Shown here: positions 7,257 to 15,641 of the stretch, piece after piece
How the letters are laid out: each line of letters opens with the position of its first letter
How positions within the stretch are numbered: position 1 is the first letter of the stretch
Assembly: GCA_016218915.1 (NCBI GenBank)
Contig: JACRCQ010000054.1
Coordinates: forward strand, 186,001-250,000
Length of the DNA: 64,000 nt
Direction of reading: 5' to 3'
Source: Deltaproteobacteria bacterium
Lineage (GTDB): Bacteria > Myxococcota_A > Polyangia > Polyangiales > Polyangiaceae
Translations under genes and position numbers: made by a program
Notes under the pieces: generated by a model
Told to the model about the DNA's origin: nothing
The model's input: the letters and a program-made list of their open reading frames with translations, nothing else
Database searches by the model: none

Positions 7257-8582
7257 ATGCGCTTCCGCTCGCTCGTCCTGGGTTCTGTGTGTCTGTCCGC
7301 GGCCCTGCTCGCGTCGCTGCACGCTTCCGCCTACGAAAAGCGGCACGTGTTCATCACGAACCGCGGCGGCAACAACATCGTCGAGCTCGATGACAACCTC
7401 GTGTTCGTCAAGACCTGGTTCGATGCCGAAGGTCTGCTCAGCCCCAACGGCATGGCTTTCACGCCGACAGGACGGCTCTATGTCGCTGACACCAACCACC
7501 ATCGCGTCCTGGGGTTCGACGAGAACGGCGCCAAGGTCGTGGAATGGAGCATGGCGAGCAACAGCGCACCGTCGGTCGAAGCGCTCAACTTCGACAAGAA
7601 GGGAATCCTGTACGCCAGCTCCAACGCAGGCGATGGCCGCGTCCCGCGATTTGACATGGCCGGAACCTTCCAGAGCTACCTCGTCAACGATCTCTCCTAC
7701 AGCAACCTCGGAAACGTCAACTTCACGCTCCAGGGGCACGTGATCCTGTCCGACTTCTCCGCTGCAGGACGCGGCATCCGGGAGCTCGATGCCACCAACG
7801 GCAACCTGATCGCGACCTTCGGCGTGGAGATGGGGCTGTACCAGGAGGACATGTTCGTCGACGGAACCGACCGGATCTTCGTATCGCAATTCAGCAAGAA
7901 CGAGGTCGCCGTCTTTTCGCCAAACCGGGCCTTTGAGCGCAGCTTCACCCAAGCCGGCTTGCTCAATCCCACGGGCATCGTCATCACCCACGACTGCCGC
8001 GTGCTGGTTGCATCTTTCAACTCCAACGAGATCTACGTCTTCAAGCACGACGGCACGTTCGTCGAAAAGCACGCCTACCCTGGCATGACGCTGCCCGAGA
8101 GCCTTGCCATCGCAGGCCAGCGTCTGCCCGGTTCCTTCGAGGACCCGGGCATGGAGCCCGTGCCCAAGTGTGATGGGACCGATCCGGATGGAGGCGTTGA
8201 TCCGACCGACGGAGGCGCAGAGGCGGGGCAGGACTCCGGACAAGGTGGTTCTGGGGGCACCGCCCTTGACGCTTCGCAGGACGCGACCTCGGATCAGGGC
8301 GGCGCTGCGGGAGCTGCCGGAGCCGCGGCAACCGGTGGAGCTGCTGGGGCAGGGCCAGGGACGGATTCTGGCGCAGACGCCACAGCGGGCAGCGGCGGGG
8401 CCGGGGCCTCGCACGGGGGAACCGCAACGGGCGATGATTCCGGATGCGGGTGCCGTACCAGCGCGCCCGGTCCACATGTCGGATGGTTGGCGCTGACCCT
8501 GGCGGGCCTGCTTGCCCACGCAACGCGTCGAAGGCGGCCCCGTCACAAGAAACCCGGTGCGGTCCGATCTCGGCTATCATGA
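7257..8582 (+). CDS. Secreted NHL-type beta-propeller with MYXO-CTERM tail
   Basis: 441 residues with a cleavable signal peptide (residues 1-25). A propeller domain follows (about 28-300) built from NHL-like blades such as LSPNGMAFTPTGRLYVADTN and NPTGIVITHDCRVLVASFN. A long Gly/Ala/Asp-rich linker (about 310-400) leads to a MYXO-CTERM-type end: SGCGCR, a hydrophobic helix, then RRRRPRHKK. In myxobacteria such tails are cut and used for surface anchoring. The gene is divergent from the PA14 gene with a 130-base intergenic region, and AAGGAAG precedes the ATG. The propeller probably mediates protein or ligand binding outside the cell. Confidence 0.85.
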   Translation: MRFRSLVLGSVCLSAALLASLHASAYEKRHVFITNRGGNNIVELDDNLVFVKTWFDAEGLLSPNGMAFTPTGRLYVADTNHHRVLGFDENGAKVVEWSMASNSAPSVEALNFDKKGILYASSNAGDGRVPRFDMAGTFQSYLVNDLSYSNLGNVNFTLQGHVILSDFSAAGRGIRELDATNGNLIATFGVEMGLYQEDMFVDGTDRIFVSQFSKNEVAVFSPNRAFERSFTQAGLLNPTGIVITHDCRVLVASFNSNEIYVFKHDGTFVEKHAYPGMTLPESLAIAGQRLPGSFEDPGMEPVPKCDGTDPDGGVDPTDGGAEAGQDSGQGGSGGTALDASQDATSDQGGAAGAAGAAATGGAAGAGPGTDSGADATAGSGGAGASHGGTATGDDSGCGCRTSAPGPHVGWLALTLAGLLAHATRRRRPRHKKPGAVRSRLS

Positions 8583-8586
8583 GTCC

Positions 8587-9606
8587 ATGAGGACGTGTTT
8601 CCTGCACGCTTGGGTGGGCGTGGTGAGCGTGTGCCTCACGGGCTGCTCCAGCCTCCTCGACTACGACGGCTTGAACTTCGAGGCCGACGGAGGCGAGGAC
8701 GGAAGCGCGGCAGGCAGCGGCGGAGACGGCGGGAGCGGGGGTGGCACGGGGGGAGACGGGGGAACGACGGGCGAGGGAGGCACCAACGCTGGCGGAAGCG
8801 GGGGGACAAGCGCTGGCGGCAACGGGGGAACCAACGCTGGCGGCCAAGGCGGGACCTCCAACGGCGGGAGCGGCGGCAGCTGCACGCCAGCGACCTGCGC
8901 CAGCCGCGGAGCCGAGTGCGGCGCGAGCGATGATGCGTGCGGCAACCCGCTCGATTGCGGCACGTGCTCCCAACCCAATGCGTCGTGCAACGCCAACAAG
9001 TGCACGTGCGCGCCCACGACCTGCGCGGCAGCCGGCTACCAGTGCGGCTCTCTCGCAGATGGATGCGGCGCCACCCTCAATTGCGGCAGCTGTCAGAACG
9101 GCGACCTGTGCAACGGCAACAAGTGCGTCGCTCCCACCGGACATCATGAGACCAAGACCGATCCCGGGGGGACCGGCAACGAGCCGGGCGGAGTGATCCC
9201 GGTGTGCTGTGTGCCGAGCACCCAGGAGAAGCAGTTCATCACCGAGGTCTTCAACCTGCTCAACCAGCACCGGGCGAACAACGGTGTCGGGCCTCTGTCC
9301 TACGACAACAACCTGGAAGCCGCGATCGAAGGGCATTGCCACCACATGGCGGCGCATGACTTCTTCAGCCACACCGCGCCTGAGGGCGCCGTGAGCTCAC
9401 CCTGGGATCGCGCTGCACTGTGCGGCACGAGCGCGTCCGGCGAGAACATCGCGGTGGGGCAAGGGAGTCCTGCAGAGGTGATGGACAGCTGGAAGAACAG
9501 CCCTGGTCACAACGCGAACATGCTCAACGGCGGCTTCTCGCGCGTGGGCATAGGCTTCTATGCGGGTGGATCTTGGGGAACGTACTGGGGCCAGATCTTC
9601 GGCTGA
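8587..9606 (+). CDS. CAP/SCP-domain lipoprotein with Cys-rich module
   Basis: 339 residues. The signal peptide ends in the lipobox LTGC. A Gly/Ser/Thr linker (about 30-95) precedes a Cys-rich region of two similar units (CTPATCASRGAECG and CAPTTCAAAGYQCG). The C-terminal 130 residues form a CAP (SCP-like) domain with NLLNQHRANNGVGPLSYDNN, the HCHHMAAHDFFSHTAPEG core, ASGENIAVG and the closing SPGHNANMLNGGFSRVGIG. The His and Glu residues typical of the CAP cavity are present. It follows the propeller gene by 4 bases, so the two are probably co-transcribed. Bacterial CAP proteins are extracellular, but their ligands are poorly known. Confidence 0.88.
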   Translation: MRTCFLHAWVGVVSVCLTGCSSLLDYDGLNFEADGGEDGSAAGSGGDGGSGGGTGGDGGTTGEGGTNAGGSGGTSAGGNGGTNAGGQGGTSNGGSGGSCTPATCASRGAECGASDDACGNPLDCGTCSQPNASCNANKCTCAPTTCAAAGYQCGSLADGCGATLNCGSCQNGDLCNGNKCVAPTGHHETKTDPGGTGNEPGGVIPVCCVPSTQEKQFITEVFNLLNQHRANNGVGPLSYDNNLEAAIEGHCHHMAAHDFFSHTAPEGAVSSPWDRAALCGTSASGENIAVGQGSPAEVMDSWKNSPGHNANMLNGGFSRVGIGFYAGGSWGTYWGQIFG

Positions 9607-9626
9607 GAGCTGGCTGGAGCCTGTGA

Positions 9627-10709
9627 CTATTCCATGTCCATCGGAGGCATGTTGGGCATCCCGTGCGGCATGCCCGGAGGCGGTCCCGGGGGCGTTCCAC
9701 CCTTGGCAGCGTCCGCACCCGCGTCGCCCTTCTTGTCTTCAGGCTTCTGGAACTTGTCGACCTTTGCCACGGCCCAGTCTGCCGCCCAGGAGCCGATGAT
9801 GAAGTTGGTGTTGTCGCCTTCTTTGCGGGCGTAGCGGTTCGATCCGGTCGAGACCTTGCCGACCTTGAGCGTGTGCTTGCCGGCGTTGTCCTTGAGCTCG
9901 AAGGTGATGACGGCCGAGGGATTGTCGAGGCCGGTTTCGGTGTCCGACTTGCCGTCCGCGAAGTCGTCGGCGTTCAGCGCCTTGTACGCGGTCAGCAGGC
10001 TCTTCATCTTCTCAGGGTCGAACCGCTCGATCGCCTTCTTCTTGAAGGTACCGCTCCACTTGTCGTCGTTCTTCGAGAACGACCAGTCGCCCTCTTCGTT
10101 CTTGAGCGTGATGGAGATCACGTTCGCGTCTTCGAACTTGAGGATCTCCTTGTTGCGCCAGTCCTTGAGCTCGCGAGCGTACTGGAACGACGAGTATCCG
10201 GTGATGACCCAGATGCTGGGCTTGGCAGCGGTGCGCGCCATCTGGCCGCGAGAGCCGCTCTTTCCGAAGTACATGTCAAAGGGCTTGTCCGAGCCTTTCC
10301 AGGCCTCGACGTGCACGGCCTTGTCGGGCTCGAGCTGGTACTCCTTGTACATGGTGGGAGCTTCGGGCGTGTCGTTGATCGCGTCCTTGATCTTGAGCTC
10401 CTTCATGTTGTCGAGCATCTGCTTGACGAAGGAGCCGTTGGCCGGCGCCTGCAGCGGGGCGGTGACTTCCCACTTGTCGCCCTTCTTCTCCAGGGTCACG
10501 TCGGCCTTCTCGGTCTTGATCTTGACCTTGGTGATCTTGTCGACGTCGTCGGCTGCGAGCTTGATGTCCGGGAACGATCCGGATGCGGCTGCTGCCGGGC
10601 TGGTGTGTTTCTCGATGTCCTGCTTGGAGCGCCTGAGCTGCATGTAGACCAGGCCCACCAATACGACCAGGACGCCGAGCGCGAGGTAGATCTTCTTTTC
10701 CGTCTGCAT
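9627..10709 (-). CDS. DUF4340-domain membrane-anchored protein of Gld-type ABC module
   Basis: 360 residues with one N-terminal membrane helix (about 7-24) and a large periplasmic part made of repeated beta-rich units (VTLEKKGDKWEVTAPL, ISITLKNEEGDWSFSKNDDK), which is the DUF4340 pattern. The last 40 residues are Gly/Pro/Met-rich. It is the final gene of a four-gene operon starting 9 bases after the GldG-like gene. In other bacteria DUF4340 proteins accompany GldG/GldF-type transporters, so it is probably the extracytoplasmic partner. The transported or mechanically coupled substrate is unknown. It meets the CAP gene tail to tail. Confidence 0.82.
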   Translation of the reverse strand: MQTEKKIYLALGVLVVLVGLVYMQLRRSKQDIEKHTSPAAAASGSFPDIKLAADDVDKITKVKIKTEKADVTLEKKGDKWEVTAPLQAPANGSFVKQMLDNMKELKIKDAINDTPEAPTMYKEYQLEPDKAVHVEAWKGSDKPFDMYFGKSGSRGQMARTAAKPSIWVITGYSSFQYARELKDWRNKEILKFEDANVISITLKNEEGDWSFSKNDDKWSGTFKKKAIERFDPEKMKSLLTAYKALNADDFADGKSDTETGLDNPSAVITFELKDNAGKHTLKVGKVSTGSNRYARKEGDNTNFIIGSWAADWAVAKVDKFQKPEDKKGDAGADAAKGGTPPGPPPGMPHGMPNMPPMDME

Positions 10710-10718
10710 CTCTGAGCC

Positions 10719-12575
10719 TCAGTCCAGGGAGATGTGGGCGCGGGCGTTTTCACGCATCCGCCAACGAGCGATCCCGTACGCAGCAAACAGCAGCGGCAAC
10801 AGCGCCGTCAGCGTCCACTGCACGTTGGTCTGCACCTTCTTGCGCTGGTTCTTGACCTCTTCGATCGCCTGCTTGAGCGAGGCTTCGTCGGTCGCCGACG
10901 AGACGTTCGGCTTCTGGATGTCGGCGTAGGTCAGGTTCGGCTCGCCGAGGATCTTGGCGCTGGCTGCGATCAGGTCGGTGTCGCCACTCATCCAGTCGAG
11001 CAGGTTCTTGAACGCCAGGATGGTGTTGGTCAGGTACTTCATCGCGTAGGGTTGCGACACCTGCTGGAGCATCTCGTCGCCGCCGATGTTGCCCATCATG
11101 GCGAACTGCGGCCCCAGGTCCGGGCCGTTACCGGCGCGTGCGTAGGGGTTCGCAAGGAACGCCGAGGAGCTGACCACGATCACGCGGCCTTCTGCCTTGG
11201 ACTCGGCCGGAATGCTGATGCCGTCCGCGTCGCCGCCGCCCATCGCGCTCTTGAGCTTGCCTTCGACCACGATCGCGATCGCCTTCTGGGTGAAGGGGGG
11301 CTTGGGCTTCTTGTCGGTGGACGGGCGAAAATCGATGGAATCGCCGGTCTCGGAGCTGTTGCCGGGGGTGGTGCGGGCCACGACCTTGACCTTGGCTCCA
11401 GGCTGCTTGTCCGCATGCGGCGTGAGGCTCGAGGCGAACGGGAACGCGATCTCCTCGATCCTGAAGAAGCCTGCGAACGAGTTGTCGAGGAACTGCTGCT
11501 CGCCGTCGAGCCCGGCAAAGTACTGCGGCTGCGACAGGCCCGGAGCGCGAATCGCACCCACCACGCGTCCCTGCTGATCCGTTATCGGAATGCGCTGGCG
11601 GTTCCAGTCCATGTTCACGTCTTTGGCCATCTCGACGCCGTAGCCGTTCATCAGCTTGTCGAGATTGTGCATCGACATCGTGGCCTTCATCGACGGGTCG
11701 GCGTTCTTGAGGTTGACCGCGGACGCGAAGATGGCGAGGGACTTGCCCTTCATGACGAACTGGTCGATCCGGCGCAGCTCCTTGTCGTTGAAGTCCTTGC
11801 CGGGCTGCGTGATCACGAGGCCGTCGAGCTTCTCGTCGATCTCGGTGGCGCCGTCCTTCAGGTCGACTTCCTCGAACTTATAGAACGGGAAGTTCTGCTC
11901 CATGATGCTCTTCATCGAGGGAGCGCCCTTGCCTCCGCCAGCGATCAAGTTGGGCTCGCTGAGCTTGATCTCGTCCTTGCCCGACACCACGCCGATGCGG
12001 TGGTGCAGGTCGTCAGCCTTGTCACGGACTTCGCGGATCTTGTTGGTCATCCAGAACTCAAGACCATCCGCGCGGTCCGGGGACATGATCGGGATCGTGT
12101 CCTTCTCGGAGCCGTACTTGAACACGATGCCCATGTAACCCTGGGCGATCGAGGCCTTGTCTTCGCCGGTCTCGCTGCCTTCGCCGAAGGCGGCTTCCTT
12201 GAGCCCGGCTTCCTTGGCAGCAGCTTTCTGCTCGTCGCTCTTGGCCTCGATGATCTTGTAGACGAACTTGCCGCCACCTGCGCGCTCGTATTCCTTGAGC
12301 AGGTCCTCGAGGTCGTGCACGAAGGCGTTGAGCTTCGCGAGCCCCTTGGTGACGTACACTTCGGCCGTGATCGGCTGCTTGAGCGTGCCCAGAAGCCGTC
12401 CGCTTCCCTTGGAGAGCGTGAAGCGTTCGGTGCGCGTGGTGTCAGCGCGCGAGTACACGCCGTTGATCGGGCCGCAGCCGTGCGACAGCACGTTGACCAC
12501 GATCACGATGCCGGCAAGGATCGCGAGGTACAGACCAGTCTCGGTTGCTGCTCGAGTCTTGCGTTCCAGGGCCAT
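10719..12575 (-). CDS. GldG-like ABC auxiliary protein
   Basis: 618 residues. A helix near residues 14-32 and another near the C-terminus (about 583-602) flank a large extracytoplasmic region, the arrangement of the ABC-type auxiliary (GldG) family. The stretch TRTERFTLSKGSGRLLGTLK near the start and GLVITQPGKDFNDKELRRID in the middle are typical of that family. It follows the permease by 3 bases and precedes the DUF4340 gene by 9. In Bacteroidota GldG works with GldF and GldA and is linked to gliding. In this lineage a general envelope role is equally possible. Confidence 0.83.
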   Translation of the reverse strand: MALERKTRAATETGLYLAILAGIVIVVNVLSHGCGPINGVYSRADTTRTERFTLSKGSGRLLGTLKQPITAEVYVTKGLAKLNAFVHDLEDLLKEYERAGGGKFVYKIIEAKSDEQKAAAKEAGLKEAAFGEGSETGEDKASIAQGYMGIVFKYGSEKDTIPIMSPDRADGLEFWMTNKIREVRDKADDLHHRIGVVSGKDEIKLSEPNLIAGGGKGAPSMKSIMEQNFPFYKFEEVDLKDGATEIDEKLDGLVITQPGKDFNDKELRRIDQFVMKGKSLAIFASAVNLKNADPSMKATMSMHNLDKLMNGYGVEMAKDVNMDWNRQRIPITDQQGRVVGAIRAPGLSQPQYFAGLDGEQQFLDNSFAGFFRIEEIAFPFASSLTPHADKQPGAKVKVVARTTPGNSSETGDSIDFRPSTDKKPKPPFTQKAIAIVVEGKLKSAMGGGDADGISIPAESKAEGRVIVVSSSAFLANPYARAGNGPDLGPQFAMMGNIGGDEMLQQVSQPYAMKYLTNTILAFKNLLDWMSGDTDLIAASAKILGEPNLTYADIQKPNVSSATDEASLKQAIEEVKNQRKKVQTNVQWTLTALLPLLFAAYGIARWRMRENARAHISLD

Positions 12576-12578
12576 GGC

Positions 12579-13310
12579 TCAGCTCCACTTCCGACTCTCG
12601 AGACTCCGGAAGGCCATCACGAGGCACAGTCCGGTGATCGAGAGGAAATAAATCACGTTGCGGGTGTCGATCAGACCGCGCGCGAAGTTGGTCAGGTTCG
12701 CTTCGAAGCTGACCGCGCGTGCAATCTCGCCGAGTCTTCCAGGGGCGAACTCGCCGATGTCGGCGACCTTGTGCATGACCAGCAGCACGATGAAGGTGAC
12801 GAAGAACGCGACGACCTGGCTTTCGGTCAGCGACGAGATCATCAGCCCGATGGCGACAGCCGCTGCGGAGTAGAGCAGCAGGCCGAGGTAGCCAGCCAGC
12901 ACCGGTCCGGTGTCCAGGGGTCCCAGGTGCCAGGGCCACTTGAACATCAGGATCGGGTAGAGCGCAGTCGCCAGCAGCAGCACGGACACCAGGCCCAGAG
13001 CGCCCAGGTACTTGCCGAGGATGACCTCGCTGTCCTTGACCGGCAGCGTGATCAGCATCTCGAGCGTTCCGGTGCGCTTCTCGTCGGCGAGCAGACGCAT
13101 GGTGATGACCGGCACGATCAGCGTTCCAAGGCCCCAGGCCGCGTAGCTGAACAGCATGGTCATGGAGGCACGGTCCACCTGCCAGAAGCCGTGCACGAAG
13201 AAGAAGAAGACTCCGAGCAGCGCAAGCCCGAGGCAGATGACGACGTAGGCGAGCGGGGAGTCGAAGTACGACTTGAATTCGCGCTTCGCGATGGTGAGTG
13301 TGGCCTTCAT
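12579..13310 (-). CDS. ABC-2 type permease, GldF-like
   Basis: 243 residues with six membrane helices. The start MKATLTIAKREFKSYFDSPL is the usual amphipathic opening of ABC-2 permeases of the GldF/NosY type. ITMRLLADEKRTGTLEMLIT, which contacts the ATPase, is a clear family marker. The ATG lies 4 bases after the ATPase stop. The frame continues upstream through the ATPase tail but carries no family signal there. It should form the membrane channel with the adjacent ATPase. Confidence 0.88.
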   Translation of the reverse strand: MKATLTIAKREFKSYFDSPLAYVVICLGLALLGVFFFFVHGFWQVDRASMTMLFSYAAWGLGTLIVPVITMRLLADEKRTGTLEMLITLPVKDSEVILGKYLGALGLVSVLLLATALYPILMFKWPWHLGPLDTGPVLAGYLGLLLYSAAAVAIGLMISSLTESQVVAFFVTFIVLLVMHKVADIGEFAPGRLGEIARAVSFEANLTNFARGLIDTRNVIYFLSITGLCLVMAFRSLESRKWS

Positions 13311-13314
13311 GGCT

Positions 13315-14469
13315 TCAATCCTTCTTCTTCTTGTCAGAGGAGCCCGACTTGCTCTTTGAATCGCCGGCATCGCTTTCGCGATCGTCCTGCTCTTCGTCGT
13401 CACCGCCGTCGTCGTCAGCCTCGTCGTCGGTGTCGTCCTCCTCCTCGTCCTCGTCTTCGTCCTCGTCGTCCCGATCCGCCAGCCCGCGGGCATGCAGCGA
13501 TTCGCCCCGCGTCAGGTCGCGGAACACGTCGCCCAGCGTCTTGGCATCGCGACGCAGCTCCAGCAGGATCCACCCCTTTTCTACTGCCAGACGGTAGATC
13601 TCGGGGCGGATGTCGCTCTCCTTGTCAGCCGCCAGCTCGAAGGCGTGCGCCTTGTCGTCGCTCGGCGTCTCGCTCACCGACTGCACCTTCGCCAGCCCGG
13701 CCAGCGCATCGCGCACCACCGTGGCCGTGGGCGCCTTGCCCGTCATCGCGTTCTTCTCGTCGACCGTCACCAGGTACCGCACGTTGCCGGCCTTGGCGCG
13801 GATGTCGTCGAGCGTGCCGTCTGCCACCACGCGCCCCTTGCTCACGATGATCGCGCGGGCACAGGCCGCCTCGACCTCGGCAAGATTGTGGGTCGACAGA
13901 AGCACCGTGCGCTCCTTGCCGATCTCGCGGATGTAGTTGATGACCTCGGCCTTCTCGTTCGGGTCCAGGTCGCTCGTGGGCTCGTCCAGGATCAGGATCG
14001 GCGGATCGTGGATCAACGCCTGCCCGAGCCCGACGCGCTGGCGATAGCCGTGGGACAGGGTGCGGATGTCCTTGCCGAGCACCTGGGCGAGACCGCAGAC
14101 CTCCACGACCTTGCGCAGGCGCGTCTTGAACGTGCCCATGTCGATCTGGCGCATGTCGGCGCTGAAGCGCAGGTACTCCCACACGCTCATCTCGCCGTAG
14201 AGAGGTGCGCGTTGTGGTAGGTACCCGAGCTTCTGCCTCACCTCCAACGGGCTCTCGAACACGTCGTGGCCGTGAATCTTGGCCGTGCCCGAGGATGGCG
14301 AGATGAAGCAGGTCAGAATGCGCATCGTCGTCGACTTGCCGGCCCCGTTCGGGCCAAGAAAGCCGACGACCTCGCCTTTGTGCACGTCGAACGACACGCG
14401 ATCGAGTGCAGCGAGCGACCCGAACATCTTTGTCAGGTTGCTGGCGTGGATCATGACGTCGGTGGACAT
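13315..14469 (-). CDS. ABC transporter ATPase with long acidic tail, GldA-like
   Basis: 384 residues. The ATPase domain occupies about residues 6-235, with Walker A LGPNGAGKSTT, signature LSHGYRQRVGLGQAL and Walker B PILILDEPTSDLDP, then the H-loop STHNLAEVEAA. A regulatory C-terminal domain continues to about 335. The last 50 residues are almost entirely Asp/Glu/Ser/Lys, including runs such as DDEDEDEDEEEDD. That acidic tail is not a normal part of the family. ATG 14469 is supported by a GGAGG site 5 bases upstream. A TTGACA/TAAGAT promoter lies about 115 bases upstream. It starts the four-gene Gld-type operon. Confidence 0.9.
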   Translation of the reverse strand: MSTDVMIHASNLTKMFGSLAALDRVSFDVHKGEVVGFLGPNGAGKSTTMRILTCFISPSSGTAKIHGHDVFESPLEVRQKLGYLPQRAPLYGEMSVWEYLRFSADMRQIDMGTFKTRLRKVVEVCGLAQVLGKDIRTLSHGYRQRVGLGQALIHDPPILILDEPTSDLDPNEKAEVINYIREIGKERTVLLSTHNLAEVEAACARAIIVSKGRVVADGTLDDIRAKAGNVRYLVTVDEKNAMTGKAPTATVVRDALAGLAKVQSVSETPSDDKAHAFELAADKESDIRPEIYRLAVEKGWILLELRRDAKTLGDVFRDLTRGESLHARGLADRDDEDEDEDEEEDDTDDEADDDGGDDEEQDDRESDAGDSKSKSGSSDKKKKD

Positions 14470-14943
14470 CTGTCCTCCTGCTGAAAGAGGCATCGTTTGA
14501 TCGAAAGAAACGGGCAATGCTGCCCGGGGCGTACCGTGCGCAGGCTGCCGGCCCGAGTGTTGGGCTGAACGCGCCTAGCGGCGCGGCATCTTAGTGGCGG
14601 TCCGGAGCCTGTCAATGTTTCACTGCCAAGCCCATTTCAGGGCCGGGCGCGCCATTAACACCCTGGTCCGCTCTCTATTCCCGCTCTCTTCAACTTCGAG
14701 CGACCCTGTCCTCGCCGCCCACCATGCGTTCAGTCTCTCCGAACCCCTGGCGGCAGCTCGCTCGTGGAAACGCGGCCGCCTCAAGGCAGCCGCTGGTGCA
14801 ACGTGAGCTTCGATGTTCAAGCCGCTGCGGCTTTGAGGCTGCGCCCTGCCTCGCATCGGCGGCAGGGTTCGCCCTGACGCTTCTTGGGCATGGATGAGGG
14901 TGGGCAAGCGCGCGACCAACGGGCCGCTTCGAGCCGGGGCCGA
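14470..14943. other. 474-base intergenic region, no gene seen
   Basis: This gap holds the ABC operon promoter (14586-14613) and two hairpins near its right end: AAGCCG/CGGCTT at 14819-14833 with a 3-base loop, and CCCTGCC/GGCAGGG at 14844-14867 with a 10-base loop. The hairpins lie 75-125 bases past the outer-membrane-protein stop and may end that transcript, though no T-run follows. A 99-codon minus-strand frame is open here but has no ribosome site or recognisable product. Confidence 0.5.
14586..14613 (-). promoter_or_regulatory. Sigma-70-like promoter of the Gld-type ABC operon
   Basis: On the minus strand a perfect TTGACA (14608-14613) is followed 16 bases later by TAAGAT (14586-14591). 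It points toward the ABC ATPase start at 14469 and would leave a leader of roughly 105-115 bases. Confidence 0.55.
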
Positions 14944-15636
14944 TCAGAAGTATCCGCCCACCACCGACGAGATCCCAATCGTCGTGGTCCTGTCCGCGTT
15001 GATCCTTCCAGACTTGGAGTACAGATCGATCGACAGCGACGGTCCGAGCCCCACGAAGAAATGCGTTGCCAGCTCGTAGGTCAGGGGCGCGAAGATCGCC
15101 GCCTGCACCAGCTTGTGCGTGTTCGTCTCGGTTACGTCCGTCTGACCGGCCGGGCTTCCAGGAGCCGTGCTGGCTTCGAGCTTCTGCGTGGAGCTGATCG
15201 AGTAGAAGCCTACTGACACGCGAGGCCAGAACGACAGCTTGTCCGACAGCGGGATCAAGAGCCCGGCGCGCGGAGCAATGCCGACACCCGTGCTGTTGAC
15301 CGGGCCCTGCTTGAGATACAGGAGCTGGGCTGCGCCCCCCAACGACAGGTTGGTGGAGATGAAGTAGTCGGCAGCAGGTCCGAGCAGCAACGAGATGATC
15401 GAGTCCCGATGCGTGTTGCCCGAGCCGGCCGACACGTTCGTGTAGGTCATGCTGAACGCCAGATCGCTCGAGATCACGATCTGTCCTTGTTGACCCAGGC
15501 GCTCGGACGATGGTGCCGCGGCCTTCTCCTCGGGCTTGTCGTCGGGCTTGTCCTGCGCGCCGGCAACCCTCGCGGTCGTAGCCATCGCCACTGCCATGGC
15601 GATGGTCCAGGCAGCAATGCGTCGGTAGTGGATCAT
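14944..15636 (-). CDS. Outer-membrane beta-barrel protein
   Basis: 230 residues: signal peptide (about 1-27, ending in VAGAQ), a short charged linker, then alternating strands typical of a small outer-membrane barrel. Examples are IVISSDLAFSMTYTNVS, NLSLGGAAQLLYL, FWPRVSVGFYSIS and the final TTTIGISSVVGGYF, which ends in an aromatic residue as barrels usually do. The ATG at 15636 follows the upstream lipoprotein stop by 5 bases, so the two form an operon. The function is unknown. A structural or porin-like role is inferred. Confidence 0.72.
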   Translation of the reverse strand: MIHYRRIAAWTIAMAVAMATTARVAGAQDKPDDKPEEKAAAPSSERLGQQGQIVISSDLAFSMTYTNVSAGSGNTHRDSIISLLLGPAADYFISTNLSLGGAAQLLYLKQGPVNSTGVGIAPRAGLLIPLSDKLSFWPRVSVGFYSISSTQKLEASTAPGSPAGQTDVTETNTHKLVQAAIFAPLTYELATHFFVGLGPSLSIDLYSKSGRINADRTTTIGISSVVGGYF

Positions 15637-15641
15637 GGTGC

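Noticed and set aside
10734..13850. A plus-strand open frame of more than 1,000 codons opposite the ABC genes
   Set aside because: It lies wholly antisense to four well-supported genes, has no family motifs and is rich in His, Arg and Asp as expected from antisense of high-GC DNA.
14620..14919. A 99-codon minus-strand gene in the ABC/barrel gap
   Set aside because: No ribosome site, overlaps two hairpins, and the translation looks like random Arg/Ala-rich text.
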